Assembly (NCBI GenBank): GCA_016235345.1
Contig: JACRLG010000001.1
Coordinates: forward strand, 1-64,000
Source: Deltaproteobacteria bacterium
GTDB lineage: Bacteria > Desulfobacterota > Desulfobacteria > Desulfobacterales > Desulfatibacillaceae
Length of the DNA stretch: 64,000 nt
Direction: 5' to 3'
How positions within the stretch are numbered: position 1 is the stretch's first letter; each line of letters opens with the position of its first letter. The notes beneath the pieces are model-generated. The model made no database searches, had not been told where the DNA came from, and was given only the letters and a program-made list of their open reading frames with translations. The position numbers were made by a program, and so were the translations under genes. Below are positions 23,483 through 30,875 of this stretch, one piece after another.

Positions 23483-24625
23483 CTACCGATTCTTCATCAT
23501 GTTGACGAAATCATCAAAAAGGTATTGGGCGTCGTGGGGGCCGGGGGCCGCTTCCGGGTGGTACTGGGCCGCGAAAAGCGGCAGACTCTTGTGCCGGAAG
23601 CCTTCGCAGGTGTCGTCGTTCAAGTTGACGTGGGTAAGTTCCACGTCAGCCGGAAGGCTCTTTTGATCCACCGCGAAGCCGTGATTCTGGCTGGTTATCT
23701 CGATCCTGCCGTTTAACAGGTTCTTCACCGGCTGGTTCAGGCCCCTGTGGCCGAATTTCAACTTGTAGGTTTTGGCCCCAAGGGCAAGGCCCAGAATCTG
23801 GTGGCCCAGGCAGATGCCGAACATGGGGACTTTTCCCGCAAGCGCCCTGGCCGTATCAATGGCGTAATCAAGGGGTTCCGGGTCGCCGGGGCCGTTTGAG
23901 AGGAACACGCCGGAAGGCTTTAGGGACATGGCCTTTTCCGCGCCGAACCGGGCCGGAACGATGACCACCTCGCAGCCTGCGGCTTCCAGGCTTCGGGCGA
24001 TGTTGTACTTTATGCCGAAATCAAAGGCCGTAACCCGTGGGCGTCCGTCTGTTGTGCGCCAGACGGAGGGATTAAGGTCCGATGCCCCGACAAACTCCTT
24101 TTCATCGTTCACGAGCCGATAGGGCCTGTCCGTGGAGACTCCGCCCGCAAGGTCCAGGCCCGCCATGCTTGGCACCTCTGAAACCACCCTTTTTGTAAGG
24201 GATGCCGGGTTCAAATCCTTGGTGGAGATCATACCCCGCATGGCCCCTTTTTCGCGGATGTGGCGCACAAGGGCGCGGGTGTCGAAGCCGCAGATTCCAA
24301 GCACGTTTCCGCTAATCAGGTAATCGCGCAGGGCTGCTGTGGAGCGGAAGTTGTTGGGATGCTCCTGGTATTCCCGTATCAGAAAGGCCGCCACCTGGAT
24401 TCGGTCGCTTTCGAGGTCTTCCGGGTTGGTGCCGTAGCTGCCCACAAGGGGATAGGTCATGCAGACCATCTGGCCTTGGTAGGAGGGATCCGTTAAAACC
24501 TCCTGGTAGCCGGTCATGCCCGTGTTGAAAACAACCTCTCCGCCCGCTTCGCCCCCGCCCGTAAAGCTCGCGCAGTTGAAACACCGCCCGTCCTCCAGGG
24601 CCAGAAGGGCCTTTTGCATCTCCAT
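23483..24625 (-). CDS. carA: Carbamoyl-phosphate synthase small (glutaminase) subunit
   Basis: 380 residues. The N-terminal CPSase small-chain domain ([18 protein letters not shown]) is followed by a class I glutamine amidotransferase with the nucleophile elbow [13 protein letters not shown] and the His-Glu pair YHPEAAPGP. The start at 24625 is chosen because AAGGAGG lies eight bases upstream and the domain begins right there; a GTG-type start 48 bases earlier has no support. First gene of carAB, with purF further downstream on the same strand. Confidence 0.96.
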   Translation of the reverse strand: MEMQKALLALEDGRCFNCASFTGGGEAGGEVVFNTGMTGYQEVLTDPSYQGQMVCMTYPLVGSYGTNPEDLESDRIQVAAFLIREYQEHPNNFRSTAALRDYLISGNVLGICGFDTRALVRHIREKGAMRGMISTKDLNPASLTKRVVSEVPSMAGLDLAGGVSTDRPYRLVNDEKEFVGASDLNPSVWRTTDGRPRVTAFDFGIKYNIARSLEAAGCEVVIVPARFGAEKAMSLKPSGVFLSNGPGDPEPLDYAIDTARALAGKVPMFGICLGHQILGLALGAKTYKLKFGHRGLNQPVKNLLNGRIEITSQNHGFAVDQKSLPADVELTHVNLNDDTCEGFRHKSLPLFAAQYHPEAAPGPHDAQYLFDDFVNMMKNR

Positions 24626-25057
24626 CTTTTTCGCCTCCTTGCGGTTCCGTAACAAAACTTCTTTAGATACCACATTGGCCGCTCAAATCAAGATGAATGA
24701 CGGATATATGAACCGGGAAAGGACGAGTGGAAAAACAAGGGCCGCGAACGGATAGAATTTTAATCCGGCCCGGCCCTTTGCCTTTGAGACATAAGCAAGG
24801 ACTGCGGCAGCCGGACGAAATCTGCAAGGGAGGAATATTCGTTTTCACATTTAACCCCGTCACGCCACCTGCAGAAATACCACCTGCTATTGCAAATAAG
24901 GCCCACTTTGTGTACGATAATACAAACTCAATTTCACTCAAGGTTTTGCGCAGCAATGTCCCCGAAGTGACTGTTAAGGCAGCCCCTGCACGGGACAATG
25001 CATCCAGGGGATTTATTGGCTCAAAGCTGAATCACCGCATAAACGAAGAGGGCCGGA
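24626..25057. other. Intergenic region between carA and the repeat-protein genes
   Basis: 432 bases between divergent genes with no credible coding frame. It carries the probable carA promoter and the leader of the plus-strand repeat protein. A terminator-like interrupted hairpin lies at 24737-24778. Nothing else stands out. Confidence 0.6.
24737..24778. terminator. Interrupted GC hairpin with T run
   Basis: AAGGGCCG (24737-24744) pairs with CGGCCCTT (24771-24778) and CGGAT (24749) with ATCCG (24763), around an AT loop. It resembles the hairpin that closes the repeat-protein pair at 27831-27866. Confidence 0.5.
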
Positions 25058-26440
25058 ATGAAACGCAGAATTTTGATGTGTCTTGCCGTTTTTTCGATGT
25101 TTTGTCTGGCTTCGTCGGGTATCAACGCCGCTGTCGGCGATTTCGCTTTGATTCACGACTTCGCTGGCGGAAACGACGACGGCTCGAACCAGTACTCGCA
25201 AAGGCTCATAACCGACGGCGCGAAACTTTACGCCATCACCGAACAAGGTGGAGACAACAATTTAGGAACAATTTATTCCATGAACATGGACGGTGGTGGT
25301 TTTACCCTTTTGCACGATTTCGCCTCCGGCCAGACCGACGGCGGATATCCGACCGGCTCCCTTCTCCATTCAGCCGGAAAGCTCTACGGCACTGCGGTAT
25401 ACGGAGGGAGATTCGGCAATTGGGGTGTCATATTTTCGATGAACACGGACGGCTCAGGATTCACCCTGATCCACGAATTCGCAGGTTTCCCGGCTGACGG
25501 CGCCCTACCTGTGGCCTCGCTGCTGCTCTACAGCGGAAAGCTCTGCGGCTTGACCAACGCGGGCGGGTCCATCGGCAGGGGTACCGCCTTTTCCATGAAC
25601 ACGGACGGGTCTGCCAGCGCCCTTATTCACGAGTTCGCAGGCGGGGTGGACGACGGGAGTTATCCCTACGGATCCCTCGTTCTTTCAGGGAGCAAATTTT
25701 TCGGAATGACCCGCTGGGGCGGCGACAACGACAAGGGCGTTATCTTTTCGATGAATCCGGACGGCTCAGGATTCACCCTGCTTCACGAGTTCGCCGGAGG
25801 ATCGAACGACGGCGCAGAGCCCTTCGGAACACCCATCGTTTCTGGCGGCAAACTCTACGGCATGACCAACCTTGGCGGAGACAACGACAAGGGGGTGATA
25901 TTTTCGATGAACATGGACGGCTCAGGATTCACCCTGCTTCACGAGTTCGCCGGAGGATCGAACGACGGCAGCTTTCCTCTCGGAGATCTCGCTATCTACG
26001 ACTCAAAACTCTACGGAATGACGGGCCAGGGAGGGGACAACAATTTCGGCGTACTTTTTTCCATCAAGACCGACGGAACCGAATTCAGCCTTCTGAAGGA
26101 ATTGTCAGGACCTGACGGACGCACCCCAAATTTTGAGGCCCCGCTGATTTCAGGCGGCTTCCTTTATGGGGCTACTTATCGCGGCGGAAGTAACGACCGT
26201 GGCGTCGTCTTCAAATATGAGCTCCCTGCCCCAGCGCCACAGCCGCCGGTCGTGCCCCACTGCTTCGCCCAAATCAAAAGCCCCCCAAAGTTGATTCAGC
26301 CACGGGGACGCTTTCCACGCCTCATGAAGCGCCAGGCGACTTCCTGTAAGAAAAGCTCCTCGGAAGTGAAAAGTTTCACTTCATTTGTTTCATTTCTTGT
26401 TGCGTCAACCGGAAAAATTGAATTAAAATTTGATAATTAG
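25058..26440 (+). CDS. Secreted GloVer-type tandem repeat protein, copy 1
   Basis: A 460-residue exported protein: signal peptide (about 1-25, ending near SSGINA), then about seven repeats of roughly 52 residues with the pattern GVIFSMNxDGSGFTLLHEFAGG and LYGMT, as in the GloVer (TIGR03803-type) family, usually predicted to form a beta-propeller-like surface structure. Two neighbouring repeats (25763 and 25919) are identical over at least 50 bases, which points to recent internal duplication. After the shared end PPVVPHCF it carries a 50-residue tail unlike copy 2, which may be read-through into non-coding sequence. Function unknown, probably cell surface. Confidence 0.8.
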   Translation: MKRRILMCLAVFSMFCLASSGINAAVGDFALIHDFAGGNDDGSNQYSQRLITDGAKLYAITEQGGDNNLGTIYSMNMDGGGFTLLHDFASGQTDGGYPTGSLLHSAGKLYGTAVYGGRFGNWGVIFSMNTDGSGFTLIHEFAGFPADGALPVASLLLYSGKLCGLTNAGGSIGRGTAFSMNTDGSASALIHEFAGGVDDGSYPYGSLVLSGSKFFGMTRWGGDNDKGVIFSMNPDGSGFTLLHEFAGGSNDGAEPFGTPIVSGGKLYGMTNLGGDNDKGVIFSMNMDGSGFTLLHEFAGGSNDGSFPLGDLAIYDSKLYGMTGQGGDNNFGVLFSIKTDGTEFSLLKELSGPDGRTPNFEAPLISGGFLYGATYRGGSNDRGVVFKYELPAPAPQPPVVPHCFAQIKSPPKLIQPRGRFPRLMKRQATSCKKSSSEVKSFTSFVSFLVASTGKIELKFDN

Positions 26441-26557
26441 GATGATTATTATTTTGCGATTCCGGGGTTCTTCCTTCGCGCATATTTCCGGCGGCGGAAA
26501 AAAGGGGCTGTTCCGGCCTTGGAAAACCTTCAAACAGAATTCTCAAAGGGGGCCCGG

Positions 26558-27781
26558 GTGAAAAAGAAACTGGCTTTTACCGCCGCCGTTTTTATCGCGC
26601 TGTGCATCACCGCGTTGGGCATTTACGCAGCAGTGGGGGATTTTACCCTTCTTCACCAGTTCGCGGGCGGAGCCGATGACGGCTTCAACTTACTTTCCCA
26701 AAAAGTGCTCGTTTCAGGCGGAAAAATCTACGGAATGAGTTTTCAGGGCGGAGACACGAACTGGGGCGTCATTTATTCCATGAACACGGACGGAACCGGC
26801 TTCACCCTTTTGCACGAGTTCACGGGCGGCGCGGATGGCGGGGGCAGTCCATATGGCTCCCTCATCGCCATCGGCGCAACTTTGTACGGCATGACAAACG
26901 GCGGCGGAGACTCGGGCGCAGGGGTCATTTTTTCGATCAACCAGGACGGAAGCGGCTTCACCCTCTTGCACGAGTTCACGGGCGGCGCGGCTGACTGGGG
27001 CAGTCCATATGGCTCCCTCACTCTTTCGGGCGGAAAACTCTACGGCATGACAATCTTTGGCGGCGACGCGGGCTCGGGAACGATTTTTTCCATAAACACC
27101 GACGGCACCGGGTTCACCCGCTTGCACGAGTTCGCGGGCGGCGCGGATGACGGATCGAATCCCTTGGGCTCGCTGACCGCTTCCGGAGGAAAGCTTTATG
27201 GCATGACAAACAGCGGAGGGGACTCGACCAGGGGGGTGATCTTTTCAATAAACGAGGACGGCTCCGGGTTCACCCTGCTGCACGAATTTTCAGGGGGCGG
27301 GAATGACGGGTTTAGTCCCCGTGGCTCGCTCCTTCTATCAGGCGGCAAGTTCTACGGCATGGCGTTTAACGGCGGGGATTGGGACAGGGGCGTCATCTTT
27401 TCCATGAACCAGGACGGCTCCGGGTTCGCGCTCCTGCACGAGTTTGAAGGCGGCGCAAATGACGGCGCTTCTCCTTTGGGGGATCTCGCTCTTTACGACG
27501 GGAAGCTTTACGGCATGTCCCTGATAGGCGGCGATGCAGACAGAGGCGTATTGTTTTCCATCAATCCCGACGGATCGGGATTCGGCCTGCTGAGGGAATT
27601 TGCGGGAGCGGACGGCCACATGCCTTACCTGGAAGGCCCGGTGGTTTCAGGAAATTTTCTTTATGGCGCCACGTACATAGGAGGGGCTGCCAACGGGGGG
27701 GTGGTTTTCAGGTACGAGCTTCCGGCTGTCGCGCCACAGCCACCGGTCGTACCCCATTGCTTCATCAACACCCTGTTCTGA
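26558..27781 (+). CDS. Secreted GloVer-type tandem repeat protein, copy 2
   Basis: A 407-residue paralogue of copy 1 with a clear signal peptide (VKKKLAFTAAVFIALCIT) and the same roughly 52-residue repeats. It ends PPVVPHCFINTLF. I choose the GTG at 26558 because the signal peptide starts there and an AAAGGGGG stretch lies upstream; an upstream TTG only adds a non-signal stretch. It is separated from copy 1 by 117 bases and closed by a strong terminator, so both may be one unit or independently expressed tandem paralogues. No anchor or sorting domain is visible at the C-terminus. Confidence 0.8.
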   Translation: MKKKLAFTAAVFIALCITALGIYAAVGDFTLLHQFAGGADDGFNLLSQKVLVSGGKIYGMSFQGGDTNWGVIYSMNTDGTGFTLLHEFTGGADGGGSPYGSLIAIGATLYGMTNGGGDSGAGVIFSINQDGSGFTLLHEFTGGAADWGSPYGSLTLSGGKLYGMTIFGGDAGSGTIFSINTDGTGFTRLHEFAGGADDGSNPLGSLTASGGKLYGMTNSGGDSTRGVIFSINEDGSGFTLLHEFSGGGNDGFSPRGSLLLSGGKFYGMAFNGGDWDRGVIFSMNQDGSGFALLHEFEGGANDGASPLGDLALYDGKLYGMSLIGGDADRGVLFSINPDGSGFGLLREFAGADGHMPYLEGPVVSGNFLYGATYIGGAANGGVVFRYELPAVAPQPPVVPHCFINTLF

Positions 27782-27825
27782 TTCAGCGCTCTTGCGATTG
27801 AATCGGAATTGAATCGGAGCGGAAC

Positions 27826-27872
27826 AAAAAGGCCGTGCCGGATGGAATTTTTCATCCGGCACGGCCCTTTTA
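27826..27872. terminator. Strong bidirectional terminator
   Basis: GGCCGTGCCGGATG (27831-27844) pairs perfectly with 27853-27866, flanked by AAAAA on the left and CTTTTATTT on the right. It serves the plus-strand repeat protein and the convergent minus-strand methyltransferase-like gene. Confidence 0.88.
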
Positions 27873-27891
27873 TTTCAGTAAGCAAATGGCC

Positions 27892-28368
27892 TCAGGGCGT
27901 GTGTTTCGGAAGGCGAGGCAGCCAGCGGGGGGTTTCGGCGCGGTACTCGTCGTAGGAGCCGGGAAAGCGCCGGGAAAGATGGGGCTCCTCGTAGAGCACA
28001 ACGAACAGATGAAAGCCAAGCCATAAAAGCGCGCCGTAGATCACGATCCGCAAGGATGCGAAATAGAGAGCCCAGCCCAGGATGACCAGGAGAACCCCCA
28101 CGTACATGGGGTTTCGCACGAATCGGTAGAGGCCGCGCACTACCAGCACCTTGGGCGGGTCTATGGGTGCGGGGGTTCCCCTGCCTGTAACGGCGAAGTC
28201 CCACACGCATTTTCCCGCCACAGCCGCGCCCAAAACAAAAGGAATCACCGAAACCGCCCGCAGGAGCGGCCAGCCGCCGCAGTCCGGCCCCCCAAGCCAT
28301 ACCGGCACAGCCACCGCCGCCACGCCCGGCACCAGGATCACGAACACGAGATTCTTGAGAAAGAGCAT
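27892..28368 (-). CDS. Isoprenylcysteine carboxyl methyltransferase/PEMT-family membrane protein
   Basis: A 158-residue inner-membrane protein with about four hydrophobic segments and the family signature GLYRFVRNPMYVGVLLVILG, followed by a C-terminal EEPHLSRRFPGSYDEYRAETPRW typical of ICMT/phospholipid methyltransferase-like proteins. It probably methylates a small lipid or thiol using S-adenosylmethionine; the substrate cannot be told. Single gene on the minus strand, convergent with the repeat-protein pair. Confidence 0.8.
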   Translation of the reverse strand: MLFLKNLVFVILVPGVAAVAVPVWLGGPDCGGWPLLRAVSVIPFVLGAAVAGKCVWDFAVTGRGTPAPIDPPKVLVVRGLYRFVRNPMYVGVLLVILGWALYFASLRIVIYGALLWLGFHLFVVLYEEPHLSRRFPGSYDEYRAETPRWLPRLPKHTP

Positions 28369-28438
28369 TCCCGAAGCCCGCCACGGTTAAAAAGGCGTAA
28401 ACAAGATGAGCCGCAAGGGTTGGTCTTTAAACAGGCGA

Positions 28439-28556
28439 GGCCGATCAAAAGCGATGAGCCGCAAGGCGCGCAAGTGGGCGGCGGCGGAGCGTGCTTAATG
28501 CACGTGAGCACGCCGCCCGCGCAGCGCAACACAGCGGATCGCGCTTTTGGACGGCC
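28439..28556 (-). repeat. Long-hairpin element LHE-C
   Basis: Arms 28439-28453 and 28542-28556 (GGCCGATCAAAAGCG against CGCTTTTGGACGGCC, two mismatches) enclose the distal box GATGAGCCGCAAGGCGCGC, a GC-rich inner stem tipped by GTGCTTAATGCAC, and GCGCAACACAGCGGATCGCG. It ends three bases before the stop codon (28560-28562) of the acidic protein gene. A stray copy of the GATGAGCCGCAAGG box lies at 28405. Confidence 0.8.
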
Positions 28557-28559
28557 GGG

Positions 28560-29042
28560 CTAAATATCATCAGAGAAGTCGTCCGCCAGGTCCTCGTCCT
28601 GAACCTTCAGGTTCACCGGCTCGTCATCCAGGTCGTCGGCCTCCAGAAGCGCGTCGTCGCCGAACTCGTCGTCGATGTAGTCGGTCTCGCCATCGGAGTC
28701 GCCTTCCTCCGGTGCGGGCTTGGCCTCGTAGCGTTTGGGCTCGATGGGCGGAGCTGTGATCTCCTCCACGTTAAGCTCGTCGGTCTCGCTGCGCTTGTCC
28801 CCGTAAAGGCTGATTATTTTTTCGGAGATGGCTGCGGCGGTCTTTGCGGGCGGGAAGAATTTTTCGTTGCGGAAGGCCAGGGTGACGGCGCTTGCGCCTT
28901 CCATCACCGCCTTTTCCATGAGTGCCGCCGGATAGTCCTGAACGCCCAGAACGTCGTTTTCGTCTTCGGTGCGGCGAACGAGCTCGGTTATGATGAGGCT
29001 CGATTTCGCGTCATCGCGCTTGATGTTGTAAATGTAGCGCAT
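28560..29042 (-). CDS. Small protein with acidic C-terminal tail, unknown function
   Basis: A 160-residue soluble protein. Residues 1-80 look folded; residues 85-160 are strongly acidic (Asp/Glu-rich, DDEFGDDALLEADDLDDEP) and probably disordered. I do not recognise the family. It begins MRYIYNIKRDD and lacks the features of RNA polymerase omega despite similar size. The ATG at 29042 has AAAGGCG at good spacing; a GTG nine bases upstream is too close to that site. It follows the Nudix gene by 74-83 bases on the same strand and may be co-transcribed. LHE-C follows its stop. Confidence 0.6.
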   Translation of the reverse strand: MRYIYNIKRDDAKSSLIITELVRRTEDENDVLGVQDYPAALMEKAVMEGASAVTLAFRNEKFFPPAKTAAAISEKIISLYGDKRSETDELNVEEITAPPIEPKRYEAKPAPEEGDSDGETDYIDDEFGDDALLEADDLDDEPVNLKVQDEDLADDFSDDI

Positions 29043-29125
29043 GGGGAACACGCCTTTCTTGGAGAGGTCGTTAAACTTTTTACCGAAGGCTGTGAAACAT
29101 GAATTTTACGGGATGTCAAGGCGCT

Positions 29126-29929
29126 TCACGCGGAAGCGGGATAGAGCACCGCGTTCGCCCTGACCGGGCCGCCCGCAGGAGGGGTGAAATCGAAGACAAC
29201 CGACAGAAATTCCATGATGATTTTAAGTGTCGCGCCCCACAGGATTTCGCTTCCTCCGTTCGGCTCGCGCACCAGAAAGCAGGGCACATCCACCGAGGAA
29301 GCGCCGAAGGCCGCCGCAAACTTTCCGGTGAGGGCCAGGCTGTAGGTTCCGTAATTTTCGGGCCTGAAAAGCTCCGGCAGGGGGAGGAGCACGTTCTTTT
29401 CGATCTCGCGGCCTGTTCTGACGGCGGCGTCCGGGCTGATGAGGCCAACGGCGGGGTAGATGATCCGGGTCCGGGTGGCCATTCGGTGGGCCGGGAGCGC
29501 GCCCAGGAACTCCACCTTTGACGGGGAAAGGCGCATTTCCTCCCAGGACTCCCGCAAGGCGTTGGCCAGGAAAAAGCGGATGGCGTTCCGGGTTACCGGG
29601 TCCCGGCGGGCGGCCTCCCGAAAACCCGGATTCTTGCGAAGGGGCAGGACAAGGGGAAGAAGGACGCTTGCCATGAACCGGTCCGCCCAGGGGTGCGGAT
29701 GGCCGCCCGGAAAGCACAGGTCTCCGGGCTGGGGCACGTGGGCCGAACGCTTGTTGAGCACGAAGGCGTAGCTTTTGAGCTCGTCGCCGCTTCCCGTCCT
29801 GCGCAGAAGGGCCAGAACCCCGGCTTCCTTCCACAGGATTCCGTTTTGGCCCTGGCCGCAGATGAAGGCCTTTTCCTGCCCGTAGCCAAGCTCGGCCCTG
29901 GCCAGCCTGTTTATTATAAGGTCTTTCAA
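29126..29929 (-). CDS. Nudix hydrolase, CoA-pyrophosphatase-like
   Basis: 267 residues. The UPF0035/CoA diphosphatase motif is visible as AHVPQPGDLCFPGGHPH, followed by the Nudix helix ALRESWEEMRL. Between the GG and the helix there are about 55 residues instead of the usual dozen or so, so the Nudix box is interrupted by an insert of roughly 40 residues. The enzyme would hydrolyse CoA or acyl-CoA diphosphate bonds. The best start is TTG at 29929 with AAGGCG just before it. Probably the first gene of a two-gene unit with the acidic protein. Confidence 0.75.
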   Translation of the reverse strand: MKDLIINRLARAELGYGQEKAFICGQGQNGILWKEAGVLALLRRTGSGDELKSYAFVLNKRSAHVPQPGDLCFPGGHPHPWADRFMASVLLPLVLPLRKNPGFREAARRDPVTRNAIRFFLANALRESWEEMRLSPSKVEFLGALPAHRMATRTRIIYPAVGLISPDAAVRTGREIEKNVLLPLPELFRPENYGTYSLALTGKFAAAFGASSVDVPCFLVREPNGGSEILWGATLKIIMEFLSVVFDFTPPAGGPVRANAVLYPASA

Positions 29930-30173
29930 GACGCCTTGATGGTCCTTTTGTTAAACCGGAGAGCGAACAACTCATCCTGCCCGCGTTCCCAGGAAAACCA
30001 TACACCATCGCCGAATGGAAATTGATAACCTCTCGGCAAATTTATAGAAGCCATCTCAAAAATAAAATATCTGCCGGACAAAACCGACAACCTCCCAAGA
30101 CGTAGCGTAACTCACAATCCAGCCATGTGCTGATCTGTCAGGTCAATACCGTCACTGAACCGCTCGCCTGCCG

Positions 30174-30500
30174 TTAAAATAGTAATCCCTGAAACGCATA
30201 AGGATTAATTATTAGCCACATTAAACAAAATAAAATAACACAAAGCTTGAAAAATGGATAAATTATTAATATAATAAGAAATACCTTATTATAAATTGAT
30301 AAATAAATGAATTTGTGCTTTATGAGATAGATTTCAAACAAAATTAAAATCATCCATCCTAAAGCTATTAATCTTTCAAAACGATTCTCATAAATCATAC
30401 TGCTTAAACCGCCAAACCAAAAAAAATATTCCGATGCTTCCAACCATGCGTAAATAATTATTATATATAAATATAAAAATAATACATAGAGCTTTTTCAT
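30174..30500 (-). CDS. Small AT-rich membrane protein, unknown
   Basis: A 108-residue, very hydrophobic protein with about three to four predicted membrane helices, rich in Ile, Leu, Phe and Tyr. No family recognised. Its base composition is far below that of the surrounding genes, suggesting foreign origin; a second such gene occurs at 38194. Its ATG overlaps the stop of an unassigned short reading frame upstream. It could be a spurious frame in AT-rich DNA, so confidence is moderate. Confidence 0.4.
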   Translation of the reverse strand: MKKLYVLFLYLYIIIIYAWLEASEYFFWFGGLSSMIYENRFERLIALGWMILILFEIYLIKHKFIYLSIYNKVFLIILIIYPFFKLCVILFCLMWLIINPYAFQGLLF

Positions 30501-30753
30501 TTTGAAGCCTTTGTATTGGCCGCCCCCGGCGACGCTACAAACGCCGCTGGAAAAGCAAGAGACTTTTTACCTAGCTCCAGAACTTCCGACGCCTTGGTAC
30601 CAGATACGAGTATCATGCTGATAATTTCCTTGGTTTTCTGCAACTTAGATGCATCGTTATTCTGCTGAGGTATTTTTGAGATGGATTATAGGTTGGGTTA
30701 ACCCGCTCTTGTGCTTAAACCAGCCAAAACTTATCTGCCTTGGCTCAACGTAA
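30501..30753 (-). other. Gene-free stretch with a possible gene remnant
   Basis: Together with LHE-D this makes a 374-base gap between the small membrane protein and the acyl-CoA synthetase gene. On the minus strand a frame from about 30670 to 30499 reads a sensible-looking sequence ([35 protein letters not shown]) and stops on the ATG of the small membrane protein, but no good start exists. It looks like the tail of a lost gene. Otherwise nothing is seen. Confidence 0.3.
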
Positions 30754-30875
30754 AGCCTGGATAAAAACGATGAAATGCAAGGAAGAGTGAAGCGGGCGGG
30801 GAGGAATAGTACTTGTCGTACATGACGACCCGCACGCTTTACTCTGACACAGCAGTTCACGTTTTTATCCAGGCT
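30754..30875 (-). repeat. Long-hairpin element LHE-D
   Basis: Outer arms 30754-30769 and 30860-30875 (AGCCTGGATAAAAACG and complement) are perfect over 16 bp. Boxes CGATGAAATGCAAGG and GACACAGCAGTTCACG are diverged forms of the family boxes. The right arm ends on the first base of the TAA of the acyl-CoA synthetase gene (30875-30877). Confidence 0.8.

Noticed and set aside
20263-23505. Long plus-strand open frame opposite carB (about 590 codons)
   Set aside because: It is the antisense shadow of a high-GC gene with strong codon bias. The minus strand encodes a full, conserved CarB.
24200-24220. tRNA T-loop-like GGTTCAAATCC
   Set aside because: It lies inside carA and has no cloverleaf partners. 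No tRNA or rRNA gene was found in the window.
28560-29042. RNA polymerase omega subunit for the small acidic protein
   Set aside because: Size and acidic tail are suggestive, but the omega motif near the N-terminus is absent.
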